Source: Myroides odoratus DSM 2801
GTDB lineage: Bacteria; Bacteroidota; Bacteroidia; Flavobacteriales; Flavobacteriaceae
DNA length: 64,000 nt
Reading direction: 5' to 3'
Assembly (NCBI RefSeq): GCF_000243275.1
Contig: NZ_CM001437.1
Span: 3,914,616 to 3,978,615 of the forward strand
The position numbers and the translations under genes were made by a program. Positions 54,182 to 62,332 of this stretch are shown here, piece after piece. Numbering within the stretch: position 1 is the stretch's first letter; each line of letters opens with the position of its first letter. Under the pieces are notes generated by a model, which worked only from the letters and a program-made list of their open reading frames with translations, was not told the origin of the DNA and searched no databases.

Positions 54182-54799
54182 ATGAGTGAATCTGTTAGTA
54201 ATCAGGTTTTAGAGAAGATTTCTAAATCTAAACGTGGCGAAATTTTTTTCGCTAATGATTTTATTAAATATGGCACATCTGATAATATTCGCCAAGTACT
54301 TTCACGTTTAGAAAAAGAAAAACTTATTGAACGACTAGCCCAAGGTATTTATATAAAACCTAAGCAAGATTCTTTGTTAGGAACAATATATCCAGGTATA
54401 GAGGAAATTGCAAATGAGATTGCAAAAAGAGATAAGGTGCGTATAGCTCCAACTGGTGTATTAGCATTATATCTATTGGGACTAACAACTCAAATACCAT
54501 TAAAGACTGTTTATTTGACTGACGGGTCTCAAAGAGAAATTAAGGTTGGAAATAGGAAGATTAATTTTAAGAGGACTGTCCCTAAAAATCTTATGATAAA
54601 AGATAATCTATTACATTTAGTAGTGCAGGCTTTTAAAGAAAAAGGGCAAAAACAAATTACAGATTCTTTTTTAAATACTATTAAATTAACTATTGATAAA
54701 ATAGATCAGCAAGTGATAGAATCTCAATTGAAATTTGCTCCAGTTTGGATTCAAAAAGAAATTAAAAAACTTTATTATAAAGAGGAGTATGTGGATTAA
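54182..54799 (+). CDS. AbiEi-type antitoxin (DUF6088-like)
   Basis: 205 residues. The N-terminal winged-helix-like part is SKSKRGEIFFANDFIKYGTSDNIRQVLSRLEKEKLIERLAQGIYIKPKQDSLLG. Then follows the AbiEi-type C-terminal region (IAPTGVLALYLLGLTTQIPLKTVYLTDGSQREIKVGNRKINFKRT). In the AbiE type IV toxin-antitoxin system this antitoxin represses its operon and blocks the toxin effect. The toxin gene overlaps its end by 11 bases. The upstream inverted repeat fits self-repression. Confidence 0.87.
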   Translation: MSESVSNQVLEKISKSKRGEIFFANDFIKYGTSDNIRQVLSRLEKEKLIERLAQGIYIKPKQDSLLGTIYPGIEEIANEIAKRDKVRIAPTGVLALYLLGLTTQIPLKTVYLTDGSQREIKVGNRKINFKRTVPKNLMIKDNLLHLVVQAFKEKGQKQITDSFLNTIKLTIDKIDQQVIESQLKFAPVWIQKEIKKLYYKEEYVD

Positions 54800-55784
54800 T
54801 TTATCAGAAGAGCAAAGAGTTACTGTACTAAAACAAGCTGAAGCAGTTTATGGACTACCAGCTTTTGTAATAGAGAAAGATTGGTGGGTTTGTATTCTTT
54901 TAAAGGCAATATTTCAATCTAAATATGCAGGTTCTATTATATTTAAAGGAGGAACTTCACTGAGTAAGGCTTATAGTTTAATACAACGATTCTCAGAAGA
55001 TATTGACTTGATTATTGACAGACGTTTATTGGGGTTTGATGAGCTTGATTCTAAAACACAAATAAAAAAACTTAGAAAGGCTTCTGGGGGATTTATTATT
55101 AATGAATTTAGAGAAGAGTTAATACATCAATTAACTGAGTTGGGAGTAAATCCGAGTTTATATGAAATTAAGTATAACAATCATGTTGATGATACAAGTG
55201 ACCCCAATACTTTAGAGGTTTATTATCAATCAAGTGTCCCTGCTACTAATGCATATATTCAACAGCGTGTTTTACTTGAAATGGGGGCTAGATCGTTAAC
55301 TGAGCCAGCTGAGTCAAAATCTATTATTTCATATATTGATTCGGAATTTTCAAAATCGCCTTTTGCTATGCCTACATTTAATGTAGAAGTTGTTGTTCCC
55401 ACTCGTACTTTAATTGAGAAAGTATTGTTATTGCACGAAGAATTCTCAAAGCCTATTGAAAATATTAGAACTGATCGATTGACTAGGCATTTTTATGACA
55501 TAGACAAAATTATGGATTCAGAATTTGGTGAACAAGCAATAGTTGATGATGATTTGTTTACTAATATTGTTGAACATCGACAAAAAGTAACGCCTTTAAG
55601 AGGGATAGATTACTCAAATCATAAAAAAGGTAAATTGAGTATTTTACCTCCAGAAGAACTACTTGAAAGATGGGCAGAAGACTATAAAACAATGCAAGAG
55701 CATATGATCATTGGAAATAGTTTAAACTGGACTGATTTACTTAATCGTTTAAAGGAGATCGAAAATAAATTTAATAAGATTTAA
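54789..55784 (+). CDS. AbiEii-type nucleotidyltransferase toxin
   Basis: 331 residues from the ATG in MWINLSEEQRVTVL, which is preceded by AGAGGAG; the longer frame lies within the antitoxin gene. The nucleotidyltransferase motif is FKGGTSLSKAYSLIQRFSEDIDLII (GGTSLSK at 54-60, catalytic D71 and D73). A conserved RTLIEKVLLLHEEFS segment follows near residue 210. AbiEii toxins transfer nucleotides to host RNA and abort infection. Carried as a defence or maintenance module beside the type I system. Confidence 0.9.
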   Translation: MWINLSEEQRVTVLKQAEAVYGLPAFVIEKDWWVCILLKAIFQSKYAGSIIFKGGTSLSKAYSLIQRFSEDIDLIIDRRLLGFDELDSKTQIKKLRKASGGFIINEFREELIHQLTELGVNPSLYEIKYNNHVDDTSDPNTLEVYYQSSVPATNAYIQQRVLLEMGARSLTEPAESKSIISYIDSEFSKSPFAMPTFNVEVVVPTRTLIEKVLLLHEEFSKPIENIRTDRLTRHFYDIDKIMDSEFGEQAIVDDDLFTNIVEHRQKVTPLRGIDYSNHKKGKLSILPPEELLERWAEDYKTMQEHMIIGNSLNWTDLLNRLKEIENKFNKI

Positions 55785-55881
55785 AAACTCAACTTTGTTA
55801 GTTGTCACACAAAAATACAAAGGTTTTAAGATCATTATTTATAAAATATATGGAAATCGATAAATCCCTTTCCATATAATA

Positions 55882-55920
55882 AAACAGCCCCAACTATCCA
55901 TGTAATAGTTGGGGCTGTTT
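55882..55920. terminator. strong terminator between AbiE and the excisionase-like gene
   Basis: A perfect 15-base stem, AAACAGCCCCAACTA (55882-55896) with 55906-55920, loop of nine, T-rich on the plus side and A-rich on the other. Confidence 0.9.
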
Positions 55921-55924
55921 CATT

Positions 55925-56191
55925 TCATTCACTTTCCATCATTTTTATTATATCTTCATACCTATAAAATATAAGTCCACCTATCTTCTTAAATGGTATG
56001 GTACCATTTATTCTCATATTTTGTAAGGTACCAGGAGAAATACCAAGAAGTTTTCTTACTTCATAGCTTTTAATCCATTGTTTTATCTCTTGGTCTTTCT
56101 TTCTATTAAAAGGGCTATACCTTCTTATCTCAGTAATAATCTCTTGTTTAAAAATCTCAAGGTCTTCTTTTGTAATAAAATCTACTTTCAT
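55925..56191 (-). CDS. excisionase-like helix-turn-helix protein next to the integrase
   Basis: 88 residues. The C-terminal half is a MerR-like HTH_17 domain (IKSYEVRKLLGISPGTLQNMRINGTIPFKKIGGLIFYRYEDIIKMM). It stands on the integrase strand, about 110 bases after it, as expected of an excision factor. It resembles the HTH gene at 19700 only in the HTH part. Confidence 0.85.
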   Translation of the reverse strand: MKVDFITKEDLEIFKQEIITEIRRYSPFNRKKDQEIKQWIKSYEVRKLLGISPGTLQNMRINGTIPFKKIGGLIFYRYEDIIKMMESE

Positions 56192-56303
56192 AATTAATAG
56201 TATTTAGGGTTAGTTTTGATTTGTTTTAAGCCGTTATAAGCTTAGTTCTAACCCTAAATAACAATTTGTATGTACTGGTTTAGTTCTGTTGTCTTTGGAA
56301 GGT

Positions 56304-57566
56304 TTAATTTGACTCTTCAAAGTTGTATTTGTGATTTTCCTGAATAAGTCTTCTTTCTCTTAGGTTGTCCATATCTTCACCCAGTTTATGTTCTAATACC
56401 TTCGCATAGATTTGAGTTGTTTTAATAGCGGTATGTCCAAGCATTTTGCTAACAGACTCAATTGGTACACCATTGTTTAGTGTAACAGTCGTAGCAAAGG
56501 TATGTCTGGCTAAGTGGAAAGATAAGTTCTTATCTATTTCACAAATAATAGCAATCTCTTTTAAGTAACCATTCATTCGTTGGTTACTAATAACAGGAAA
56601 TAGTTTGCCTTTGGCAAAAGCCACAGGATGCTCTTTGTATTTTTCAATTAGTTCTAAGGCTTCAGGTAAGAGAGGTACCCTAACTGGTATTTTAGTTTTC
56701 TCTCTACTTGATATAATCCAATCTTTTCCATCACTTCCTTTTGTTATGTTTTGTGGTGCTAAGTGAAAGATATCTATATAAGCTAAGCCAGTATAACAAC
56801 TAAACAAAAACATATCAAGAACGGATTGTAATCGTTCAATAGCGAAATTCTTGTTGACAAGGATTTCAAGTTCTGATTTAGTTAGGTGTCCTCTTTCTGT
56901 CTTTTCAAATTGAAGTTTATATTTGGTAAAGGGATCTTTCTCCATCCATTCCATTGTGATAGCTAAGTTGATTAACTTTTTAAACCTTTCAATGTGTTTC
57001 ATAATACCATTGTTATTTAATGGTTGATGCTTGTGAATAGGTTTACAGTTTCTCAAGAAGTTTTCAAAGTCAAAGATAAATTTGTAGTTAATCTCGCTTA
57101 AATAGATGTCAGTTCGATTGTGTACTTTACGCAAATAGTTTTTAAGGTACTTTTCCGTAGAGAAGTAGTTCTTTAGGGTACCATAAGCTAATTTACTTGT
57201 AGCTATCTCTCTGTGATAGTCTATAAGCTTTAAAAGTGATGATTCTGTATCATCATGTCCAAGAAAGATGTTTTTAACAGCTCCAATAGAGACAACTCTT
57301 TTTTGTTGAACTAATTGATGATAGGCATCTGTAATGAGGGAACGTACTCGCTCAATATGTGCGTTGATTCGAACCGTGTCCTCACTTTTTCCTTTTGCTT
57401 TTCCTTTAATGTTATCCCAAGAAGTAGGGGATATTTTTAGTTTTAAAGAAATTTCTGTTCGTTGCCCATTTACTGTAACCCTAGCGTATATAAGGGATGG
57501 GACTGTTTTGTTTGAATTAGAAACACGTATAATGAAGTGTATTCCAAATGTGTTTTTTGTTTTCAT
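56304..57566 (-). CDS. int: ICE tyrosine integrase
   Basis: 420 residues with the Bacteroidota integrase layout. The N-terminal arm-binding region (FGIHFIIRVSNSNKTVPSLIYARVTVNGQRTEISL) is followed by a SAM-like core-binding domain and a catalytic domain. It has LSFHLARHTFATTVTL (Arg about 353), MLGHTAIKTTQIYAKV (Tyr about 386) and CYTGLAYIDIFHL (about 260), where the first catalytic arginine is replaced, as in other CTnDOT-like integrases. It reads away from the tRNA-Pro gene 300 bases to the right. It is expected to integrate and excise the ICE. Confidence 0.92.
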   Translation of the reverse strand: MKTKNTFGIHFIIRVSNSNKTVPSLIYARVTVNGQRTEISLKLKISPTSWDNIKGKAKGKSEDTVRINAHIERVRSLITDAYHQLVQQKRVVSIGAVKNIFLGHDDTESSLLKLIDYHREIATSKLAYGTLKNYFSTEKYLKNYLRKVHNRTDIYLSEINYKFIFDFENFLRNCKPIHKHQPLNNNGIMKHIERFKKLINLAITMEWMEKDPFTKYKLQFEKTERGHLTKSELEILVNKNFAIERLQSVLDMFLFSCYTGLAYIDIFHLAPQNITKGSDGKDWIISSREKTKIPVRVPLLPEALELIEKYKEHPVAFAKGKLFPVISNQRMNGYLKEIAIICEIDKNLSFHLARHTFATTVTLNNGVPIESVSKMLGHTAIKTTQIYAKVLEHKLGEDMDNLRERRLIQENHKYNFEESN

Positions 57567-57865
57567 ATCAATCTATTTTAATGTTAACCGAACTGTTTTG
57601 ATATGGTTTTTAAAAACTACTCACCTGAATAGTACTCAAACAAGACCAAAAAGCACTGAATTAAACTAAAATAAATTGTATTTAATTTATTGAAATACAA
57701 TTAGTTAAACTCGATTCGGTGAGCTAATTTACCTTTTAAAAATAGCTCACCTAATAGCTCACATTTAGATTGATTTACAATGGATTATTATGATATATTT
57801 AAAAATAAAAAAATCCGTAAGTAATTGATACTTACGGATTTAGGCACATTCTGATACCCTAAAAG
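57567..57865. other. integrase-tRNA spacer with short repeats
   Basis: This 300-base gap separates int from tRNA-Pro. It holds three copies of TAGCTCAC: one inverted at 57718-57725 (GTGAGCTA) and two direct at 57743-57750 and 57755-57762. They could be arm-type integrase or excisionase sites. A terminator stem follows at 57811-57841. No gene is seen. Confidence 0.45.
57811..57841 (-). terminator. terminator of the tRNA transcript
   Basis: AAATCCGTAAGT (57811-57822) pairs with ACTTACGGATTT (57830-57841). On the minus strand it lies 25 bases after tRNA-Pro and is followed by T-rich sequence. Confidence 0.75.
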
Positions 57866-57940
57866 TCGGGGTGGCAGGATTCGAACCTGCGACCTCCTGG
57901 TCCCAAACCAGGCGCGATGACCGGGCTACGCTACACCCCG
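57866..57940 (-). tRNA. tRNA-Pro (anticodon TGG)
   Basis: On the minus strand CGGGGTG pairs with CACCCCG, with discriminator A and no encoded CCA. The anticodon stem-loop is CCTGGTTTGGGACCAGG, giving TGG. The T arm reads GCAGGTTCGAATCCTGC. The gene is the nearest tRNA to the ICE integrase, whose 5' end lies 300 bases away on its 3' side, so its 3' end is the likely integration site. I found no second copy of the 3' end in the window. Confidence 0.95.
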
Positions 57941-57946
57941 AAGAAG

Positions 57947-58030
57947 CGGAGAGACAGGGACTCGAACCCTGGCGACCGTTACCAGTCGACAGATTAGCAA
58001 TCTGCTCCGTTACCACTCCGGCACCTCTCC
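57947..58030 (-). tRNA. tRNA-Ser (anticodon GCT)
   Basis: On the minus strand GGAGAGG pairs with TCTCTCC (one G-T pair), discriminator G. The anticodon stem-loop CAGATTGCTAATCTG gives GCT. A long variable arm (TCGACTGGTAACGGTCGC region) is present as expected for serine, and the T arm reads CAGGGTTCGAGTCCCTG. It lies six bases before tRNA-Pro, so the two are one transcript. Confidence 0.95.
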
Positions 58031-58063
58031 TGAAAACTGAGGAATCCCTCATTTTTACTGGAG

Positions 58064-58095
58064 CAAACATACCATTACTTTTTATTTTATGCAAA
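58064..58095 (-). promoter_or_regulatory. promoter of the tRNA-Ser-Pro operon
   Basis: On the minus strand TTTG (complement of 58092-58095) and TATGTTTG (complement of 58064-58071) are separated by 20 bases. Both match the Bacteroidota -33/-7 consensus. The start would lie about 25 bases before tRNA-Ser. Confidence 0.75.
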
Positions 58096-58323
58096 TAATT
58101 TTAAGTCAAAAATAGAAGAAAATAACGCAGTTTTTTTTACTCCATTAAGTATGAGATGGATATGATTGAAAAAAAAATAAAAAAAGAAGAGGGTTACATG
58201 TCTTTTATTCCAAAACCACCCTATTTTAAAGGGAAGAAGAGGAGTTTGATTTAAATTATCTCGTATCTTTGTGCCAGAAATATAGATAGAGCGAAGAAAA
58301 AAAAGCATTTCTAGCCTAAATCA

Positions 58324-58872
58324 ATGCAGCAATTTATGAAATTTGATACAACCCTAACTTTTTCAAGTGATCGCTTGAAGTTTATTATTGTAAATGACCA
58401 ATACGTAGAGGACATCTTTAAAGAGTTAACCCCAACAGTGGCTAAGTTCTTACCTTTTATCCCTACCCAAAAAAAAGAGGATACTTTTGGCTTTGTAGCG
58501 TATAGCTTAGGTCAATTAGAAAAGGAAAAAGACATTACTTTACTGGCAATAGATAATCAGACAGGAGAATTCATTGGATGTTGTGGAGTCCACGATATTT
58601 GTGATGAATCTATTTCGATTGGCCTTTGGATTAAAGAGAGTGCAAATGGAAAAGGATATGGAAAAGAAATCGTGAAAGCATTAGAACAATTCGTTTTCGA
58701 TCACTTAGCTGTTGATTACTTAATTTACAATGTAGAACGAAACAATGCAGGAAGTATCAACATTGCAGAAAAATTAGGTTACATATACCACAGTGATTTC
58801 AAGCGCAACATCAGTGAAGAAAAAATATTGGATATGTTGCATTACCGCAAGGCTAATGTAGCCAAGCAATAA
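58324..58872 (+). CDS. GNAT-family N-acetyltransferase
   Basis: 182 residues of the GNAT fold (RimJ/RimL-like). The acetyl-CoA loop is visible in SIGLWIKESANGKGYGKEIVKALEQF (near residue 100-125) and the following NVERNNAGSINIAEKLGYIYH segment is typical. The substrate is unknown; relatives modify amines in proteins or small molecules. The neighbouring gene has a related C-terminal domain, with near-identical phrases such as IGLWVREDQQGKGYGKELL, so the two are paralogues. A Met at residue 5 is an alternative start. Confidence 0.85.
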   Translation: MQQFMKFDTTLTFSSDRLKFIIVNDQYVEDIFKELTPTVAKFLPFIPTQKKEDTFGFVAYSLGQLEKEKDITLLAIDNQTGEFIGCCGVHDICDESISIGLWIKESANGKGYGKEIVKALEQFVFDHLAVDYLIYNVERNNAGSINIAEKLGYIYHSDFKRNISEEKILDMLHYRKANVAKQ

Positions 58873-58896
58873 ATTCAATTCAAAATAAGAGATAAG

Positions 58897-58934
58897 AAAG
58901 TTCAGTTTGATTCGAAAGAATGAAATTGAACTTT
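58897..58934 (+). terminator. terminator between the two GNAT genes
   Basis: AAAGTTCAGTTT (58897-58908) pairs with AAATTGAACTTT (58923-58934, one G-T pair) around 14 bases, followed by TTTT. It overlaps the upstream in-frame ATG of the next gene, which supports the later start chosen for it. Confidence 0.75.
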
Positions 58935-58958
58935 TTTTGCATAACAACTCAAATAATC

Positions 58959-60017
58959 ATGAAACAAAGATCCTCCTATACGCCAGAAAACCTTGCTAAA
59001 CTTTCTTTTTTAGAGGAAGCAGATTGCGAATTGATAACCTTGTTGCAAGCTTTGCTTCAGGGGGAAACGAATTGGTCAGATGTACTCTTACAAGTAGAAG
59101 AAGCGGAGCATTTATCCGTAGTTCATCCTTGTATCCTCTCTATTGTATTGGGAAACATAACCCAAGAAGTGGCATTGATTGAACGAGAAGTACAGCTAAG
59201 GCTTCTCGCGGTATTGCTGCAAAAGATGGGAAAACACTGGAATAACTATCGTTCAGTTGCTATACCGAATACAGCAGCCTGGATAGAGCAATTGATTGAA
59301 AATCCAACAGAAGAGATCCCACAAGAGGAACAAACCAAGCACGTTTGGTTTCACTTGTTGCAACTCTTTTTAGATGCTCAGCAAGACCTCAATCAAATGG
59401 CTACCTACAATTTGATTCAGACAGGGATAAAACAAGAGGTTTGTATGATTGTAGCGATGTTAGCTCCGCAAGAGCGAAAAATATTTGCATCCAATGAAGA
59501 ATGGGAAACCTCTCGATTGATGTTTAGAAAAATCCAAGAGGAGGATAAGACCTTACTGCAAAACCATTTTACACCTGCAGTAGGGAAGTATTTGAGTATA
59601 GATGCCTTAAATCATCCTGTATTAGTACAAGCTTATATTCAACAGTCACAAGCAGAAATGCAACAGGGAACTTGTTTAGTGCTGATGGCTTTTGAGCGTG
59701 AAACAGAGGTGTTTATTGGATGTTTAACCCTTAATGATATCAATCAAGAAACTGCCGAAATTGGATTGTGGGTGCGTGAAGATCAACAAGGAAAAGGGTA
59801 TGGAAAAGAATTACTCAATCAAGCGATTGCTATTATAGAAGAAAGTATTCCGACGAATGAAATAATTTATACCGTTGAAAAGGAGAATCACAAAAGTATA
59901 GCGCTGTGTGAGAACATGGGGTTTCAATTCGACAAGGAGTTAATCTTAGAACCTACCCCTTTAAAGAATAAATACAGGGAAATGTTGCGTTATAGTAAAA
60001 CGATAAAGGAGAAATAA
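58959..60017 (+). CDS. two-domain protein with C-terminal GNAT acetyltransferase
   Basis: 352 residues from MKQRSSYTPENLAKL. The N-terminal 190 residues are helical (IEREVQLRLLAVLLQKMGKHWNNY, HVWFHLLQLFLDAQQDLNQMATYNLIQTGI) and belong to no family I recognise. The C-terminal 150 residues are a GNAT domain with IGLWVREDQQGKGYGKELLNQAI and YTVEKENHKSIALCENMGFQ. I chose the ATG after the terminator stem; the ATG 13 codons earlier lies inside it. The C-terminal domain matches the preceding gene, so the extra helical part was probably gained or lost after duplication. It could provide substrate or partner binding. Confidence 0.8.
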   Translation: MKQRSSYTPENLAKLSFLEEADCELITLLQALLQGETNWSDVLLQVEEAEHLSVVHPCILSIVLGNITQEVALIEREVQLRLLAVLLQKMGKHWNNYRSVAIPNTAAWIEQLIENPTEEIPQEEQTKHVWFHLLQLFLDAQQDLNQMATYNLIQTGIKQEVCMIVAMLAPQERKIFASNEEWETSRLMFRKIQEEDKTLLQNHFTPAVGKYLSIDALNHPVLVQAYIQQSQAEMQQGTCLVLMAFERETEVFIGCLTLNDINQETAEIGLWVREDQQGKGYGKELLNQAIAIIEESIPTNEIIYTVEKENHKSIALCENMGFQFDKELILEPTPLKNKYREMLRYSKTIKEK

Positions 60018-60089
60018 TAAAGACACACTATAACCTTGATACCAAGAATAGTGCTTCATGGTTGCATTTGTCAGACCAAATGAGATAAA

Positions 60090-60118
60090 AAAAATAGCGA
60101 GGGTTACTCGCTATTTTT
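60090..60118. terminator. bidirectional terminator between GNAT gene and beta-barrel gene
   Basis: AAAAATAGCGAG (60090-60101) pairs with CTCGCTATTTTT (60107-60118) around five bases. It serves the two convergent genes on either side. Confidence 0.88.
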
Positions 60119-60153
60119 ATATCGTTATAAGAGAAAAGAGAAAGATCTGTACA

Positions 60154-60648
60154 TTAGAATTTGTAACGCACGGCAATACCTAGATCCAGGTATAAACCAT
60201 CTCTATACGAATTGTTTAAATACAATTCTGGACGTGCATCAATGGCGATTTGCAATGGAATATCCAAATTGTATTCTAATCCTACTGTTCCCGTTAATAG
60301 ACCAAAAGTTCCATCATCTTTGTATCGATGACCGTGGTCGTGGTATTTGTAGTCATAGGTTCCTACAGCCGCACCAGCACCCGCAAACCAATTCAGATTA
60401 CCCTCAATATTCCAAACCCATTCGTACAATCCAGTAACCTTAACCGTATTGTAGTTATGGTTGTCTCTAAAACCAAGGTTAACCTCTAAGCGATTGTTGC
60501 GCATTAAATCTCTTTGGTAAGAAATCTCCGTCCCTAGTCCTGAATTTGCTCCAAAACGCAAACCAATAGCATTTTTAGGTCCTTTTTGTGCAAAAGATGC
60601 CGTAGTAGCAAGTCCGACTAATCCAATTGAAAGCAGCAATTTTCTCAT
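60154..60648 (-). CDS. small outer-membrane beta-barrel protein
   Basis: 164 residues with a signal peptide (RKLLLSIGLVGLATTASFAQ). The mature part has alternating strand-like phrases (AIGLRFGANSGLGTEISYQRDL, RLEVNLGFRDNHNYNTVKVTGLYEWVW, LNWFAGAGAAVGTYDYK, DGLYLDLGIAVRYKF) and ends in phenylalanine, as porin-like proteins do. About eight strands fit. Ligand or role unknown. It is convergent to the GNAT gene and shares its terminator. Confidence 0.8.
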   Translation of the reverse strand: MRKLLLSIGLVGLATTASFAQKGPKNAIGLRFGANSGLGTEISYQRDLMRNNRLEVNLGFRDNHNYNTVKVTGLYEWVWNIEGNLNWFAGAGAAVGTYDYKYHDHGHRYKDDGTFGLLTGTVGLEYNLDIPLQIAIDARPELYLNNSYRDGLYLDLGIAVRYKF

Positions 60649-60748
60649 TTTCTTATTTAATTTTTAGTTTAAGAGTGCAAAAATAAGGAATCCAAGAGGA
60701 TTATAAAAGAGGAGTGTGTAAATGAATGAAAGTGATAAAATTTATTTT

Positions 60749-60783
60749 TTTGTTGTCAATTTTAAATAAAGGATTTATCTTTG
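60749..60783 (+). promoter_or_regulatory. promoter of the transporter leader
   Basis: TTG (60753-60755, part of TTTGTTG) and TATCTTTG (60776-60783) are 20 bases apart and fit the -33/-7 consensus. The start would be near 60790, exactly where the riboswitch-like leader begins. Confidence 0.65.
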
Positions 60784-60785
60784 TC

Positions 60786-60868
60786 GCTTAATTATCAGGA
60801 ATTTTTCTAAAAACAAGTAGAAAAATAGCAACCTGCAACAACAAGCAAGGTGCTGCAAACGATAAGCC
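60786..60868 (+). promoter_or_regulatory. SAM-riboswitch-like leader (S-box/SAM-I-IV type)
   Basis: P1: TTATC (60792-60796) with GATAA (60861-60865). P2: a nine-pair hairpin ATTTTTCTA/TAGAAAAAT after an AGGA junction. Then follow AGCAACC, a short P3 and AGGTGC, which are the conserved core words of the S-box class (GCAACC...GGTGC...GATAAG). The G-rich AGGGA of the standard SAM-I P2 region is missing, so a compact SAM-I/IV variant is my reading. It lies directly after a promoter and before a NhaC-superfamily transporter, the known context for MetT methionine transport genes. Confidence 0.55.
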
Positions 60869-60975
60869 AGTAATGGAAAAAATGTTGTATATACCACACT
60901 TAGGTATGATTTATGTAGTATTTTTTTTCGTTCGGTACGCGTTGTTACTTGACTTTAGAATGAAAAAAACGAACT

Positions 60976-62268
60976 ATGTCAGACAATAAATTCTACACCC
61001 TCATTCCGTTTTTTGTATTTGTAGCTGTCTTTTTAGGTAGCTGAATAGCTTTAGACAACTTTTATCAATTGCCATCGCCTATAGCCATCAGTTTAGGGAT
61101 TATTACGGCTTTTGTGCTTTTTTATAAAACACCAATTAACGATCGCATAACTGCACTAATTGAAGGTTGTGGGGATAGTAAAATTATAACCATGTGTTTA
61201 ATTTACTTGCTAGCTGGTGCTTTTGCAACCATAACCAAGGCTATTGGTGGAGTTGATGCCATGGTGAACATTGGGCTACAATATATCCCAGTGGCCTACT
61301 TAGGCGTGGGGATTTTTGTAATCTCTTGTTTCTTATCCCTTTCTATTGGAACATCAGTCGGGACGATTGTCGCCTTAGGGCCTATCGTCGTAGGTTTAGC
61401 AGAAAAAACAGGCAGTTCGATGGGACTACTTTGTGGTGCGCTATTAGGAGGTGCTATGTTTGGAGATAATCTCTCTATTATTTCAGATACTACAATTACA
61501 GCAACTCAAACGATGGGATGCGAGATGAAAGATAAATTCAAAGCCAATTTTAAAATTGCTATTCCAGCAGCACTATTGACGATTGTCGTTTTGGTATTCA
61601 TGAAAAATGATACTGTAGATGTTGCTTTGGCGGTAGATGAGCACGCCAATTATGTACTGTTGATTCCTTATGTATTGACGATTGTATTGGCTTTGGTGGG
61701 CATTCAGGTCTTCGTAGCTTTGTTCTTAGGGATTCTATCAGCGGGTATTATTGGTTTAGTGCAGGCAGATTTTGACCTGGTAGGTTTAGCGAATCATACG
61801 TATGACGGATTTACGTCCATGACAGAAATCTTTTTGTTGTCTATGTTAACAGGCGGTTTAGCGCGTATGATTGAACAACAGGGAGGAATTGTATGGATAT
61901 TGAGAAGCATGCAAAAGAGAATTCGAACCAGTAAAGGAGCCGTTTTTGGTATTGCCTCTCTTGTTTCAGGGATTGGGGTTTGTATGGCAAATAACACCGT
62001 TTCCATTTTAGTTGCAGGAAATTTAGCCAATGATGTCGCAACCGAATACAAACTAAATCGTCCGTATGTAGCCTCCGTGTTGGACATTTTCGCTTGTATT
62101 GTACAGGGAATTCTGCCGTATGGGGCTCAAATCCTTATCTTACTGAGCTTTACAGATAAGAAGCTAGGGTATCTTGAATTGGTATCTCAAGGTTATTACT
62201 TCGCTTTTCTATTTGTAGTAACCATATTTTACATGGTGTTCTTTAGAAAAGAGGTACAAACCACTTAA
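60976..62268 (+). pseudogene. NhaC-superfamily (MetT-like) transporter interrupted by a TGA codon
   Basis: A 430-codon membrane transporter of the NhaC antiporter superfamily. Family marks are LSIGTSVGTIVALGPIVVGLAEKTG, CGALLGGAMFGDNLSIISDTTITATQTMGCEMKDKFKANFKIA and the conserved VCMANNTVSILVAGNLAND. The start at 60976 (MSDNKFYTLIPFFVFVAVFLGS) is in frame with the rest, but codon 23 is TGA (61042-61044) where the family usually has Gly (GGA). One base change explains it. Translation could restart at a later TTG or ATG, losing the first helix. A SAM-riboswitch-like leader upstream suggests a methionine transporter (MetT). Sequencing error cannot be excluded. Confidence 0.8.
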
Positions 62269-62295
62269 AATAGTTATACCGAATTACAAAATGTT

Positions 62296-62303
62296 TATAT
62301 TTG
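62296..62303 (+). promoter_or_regulatory. -7 element of fabG promoter
   Basis: TATATTTG matches TAnnTTTG exactly, 30 bases before the fabG ATG. The -33 element is not clear. Confidence 0.5.
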
Positions 62304-62332
62304 CGCTTTGTCAAAACAAAATTTGAATATAC

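Noticed and set aside
57840..58098. Frames on both strands across the tRNA pair
   Set aside because: They are translations of the tRNA-Pro and tRNA-Ser genes, a common false gene call.
58087..58308. 73-codon minus-strand frame
   Set aside because: Covers the promoter of the tRNA operon and has no recognisable features.
60896..60920. Terminator stem of the riboswitch expression platform
   Set aside because: TATACC/GGTATG pairing precedes a T-run by about 10 bases; too weak to call a terminator with confidence.
61841..62087. Two minus-strand frames inside the transporter gene
   Set aside because: They are antisense shadows of a conserved membrane protein.
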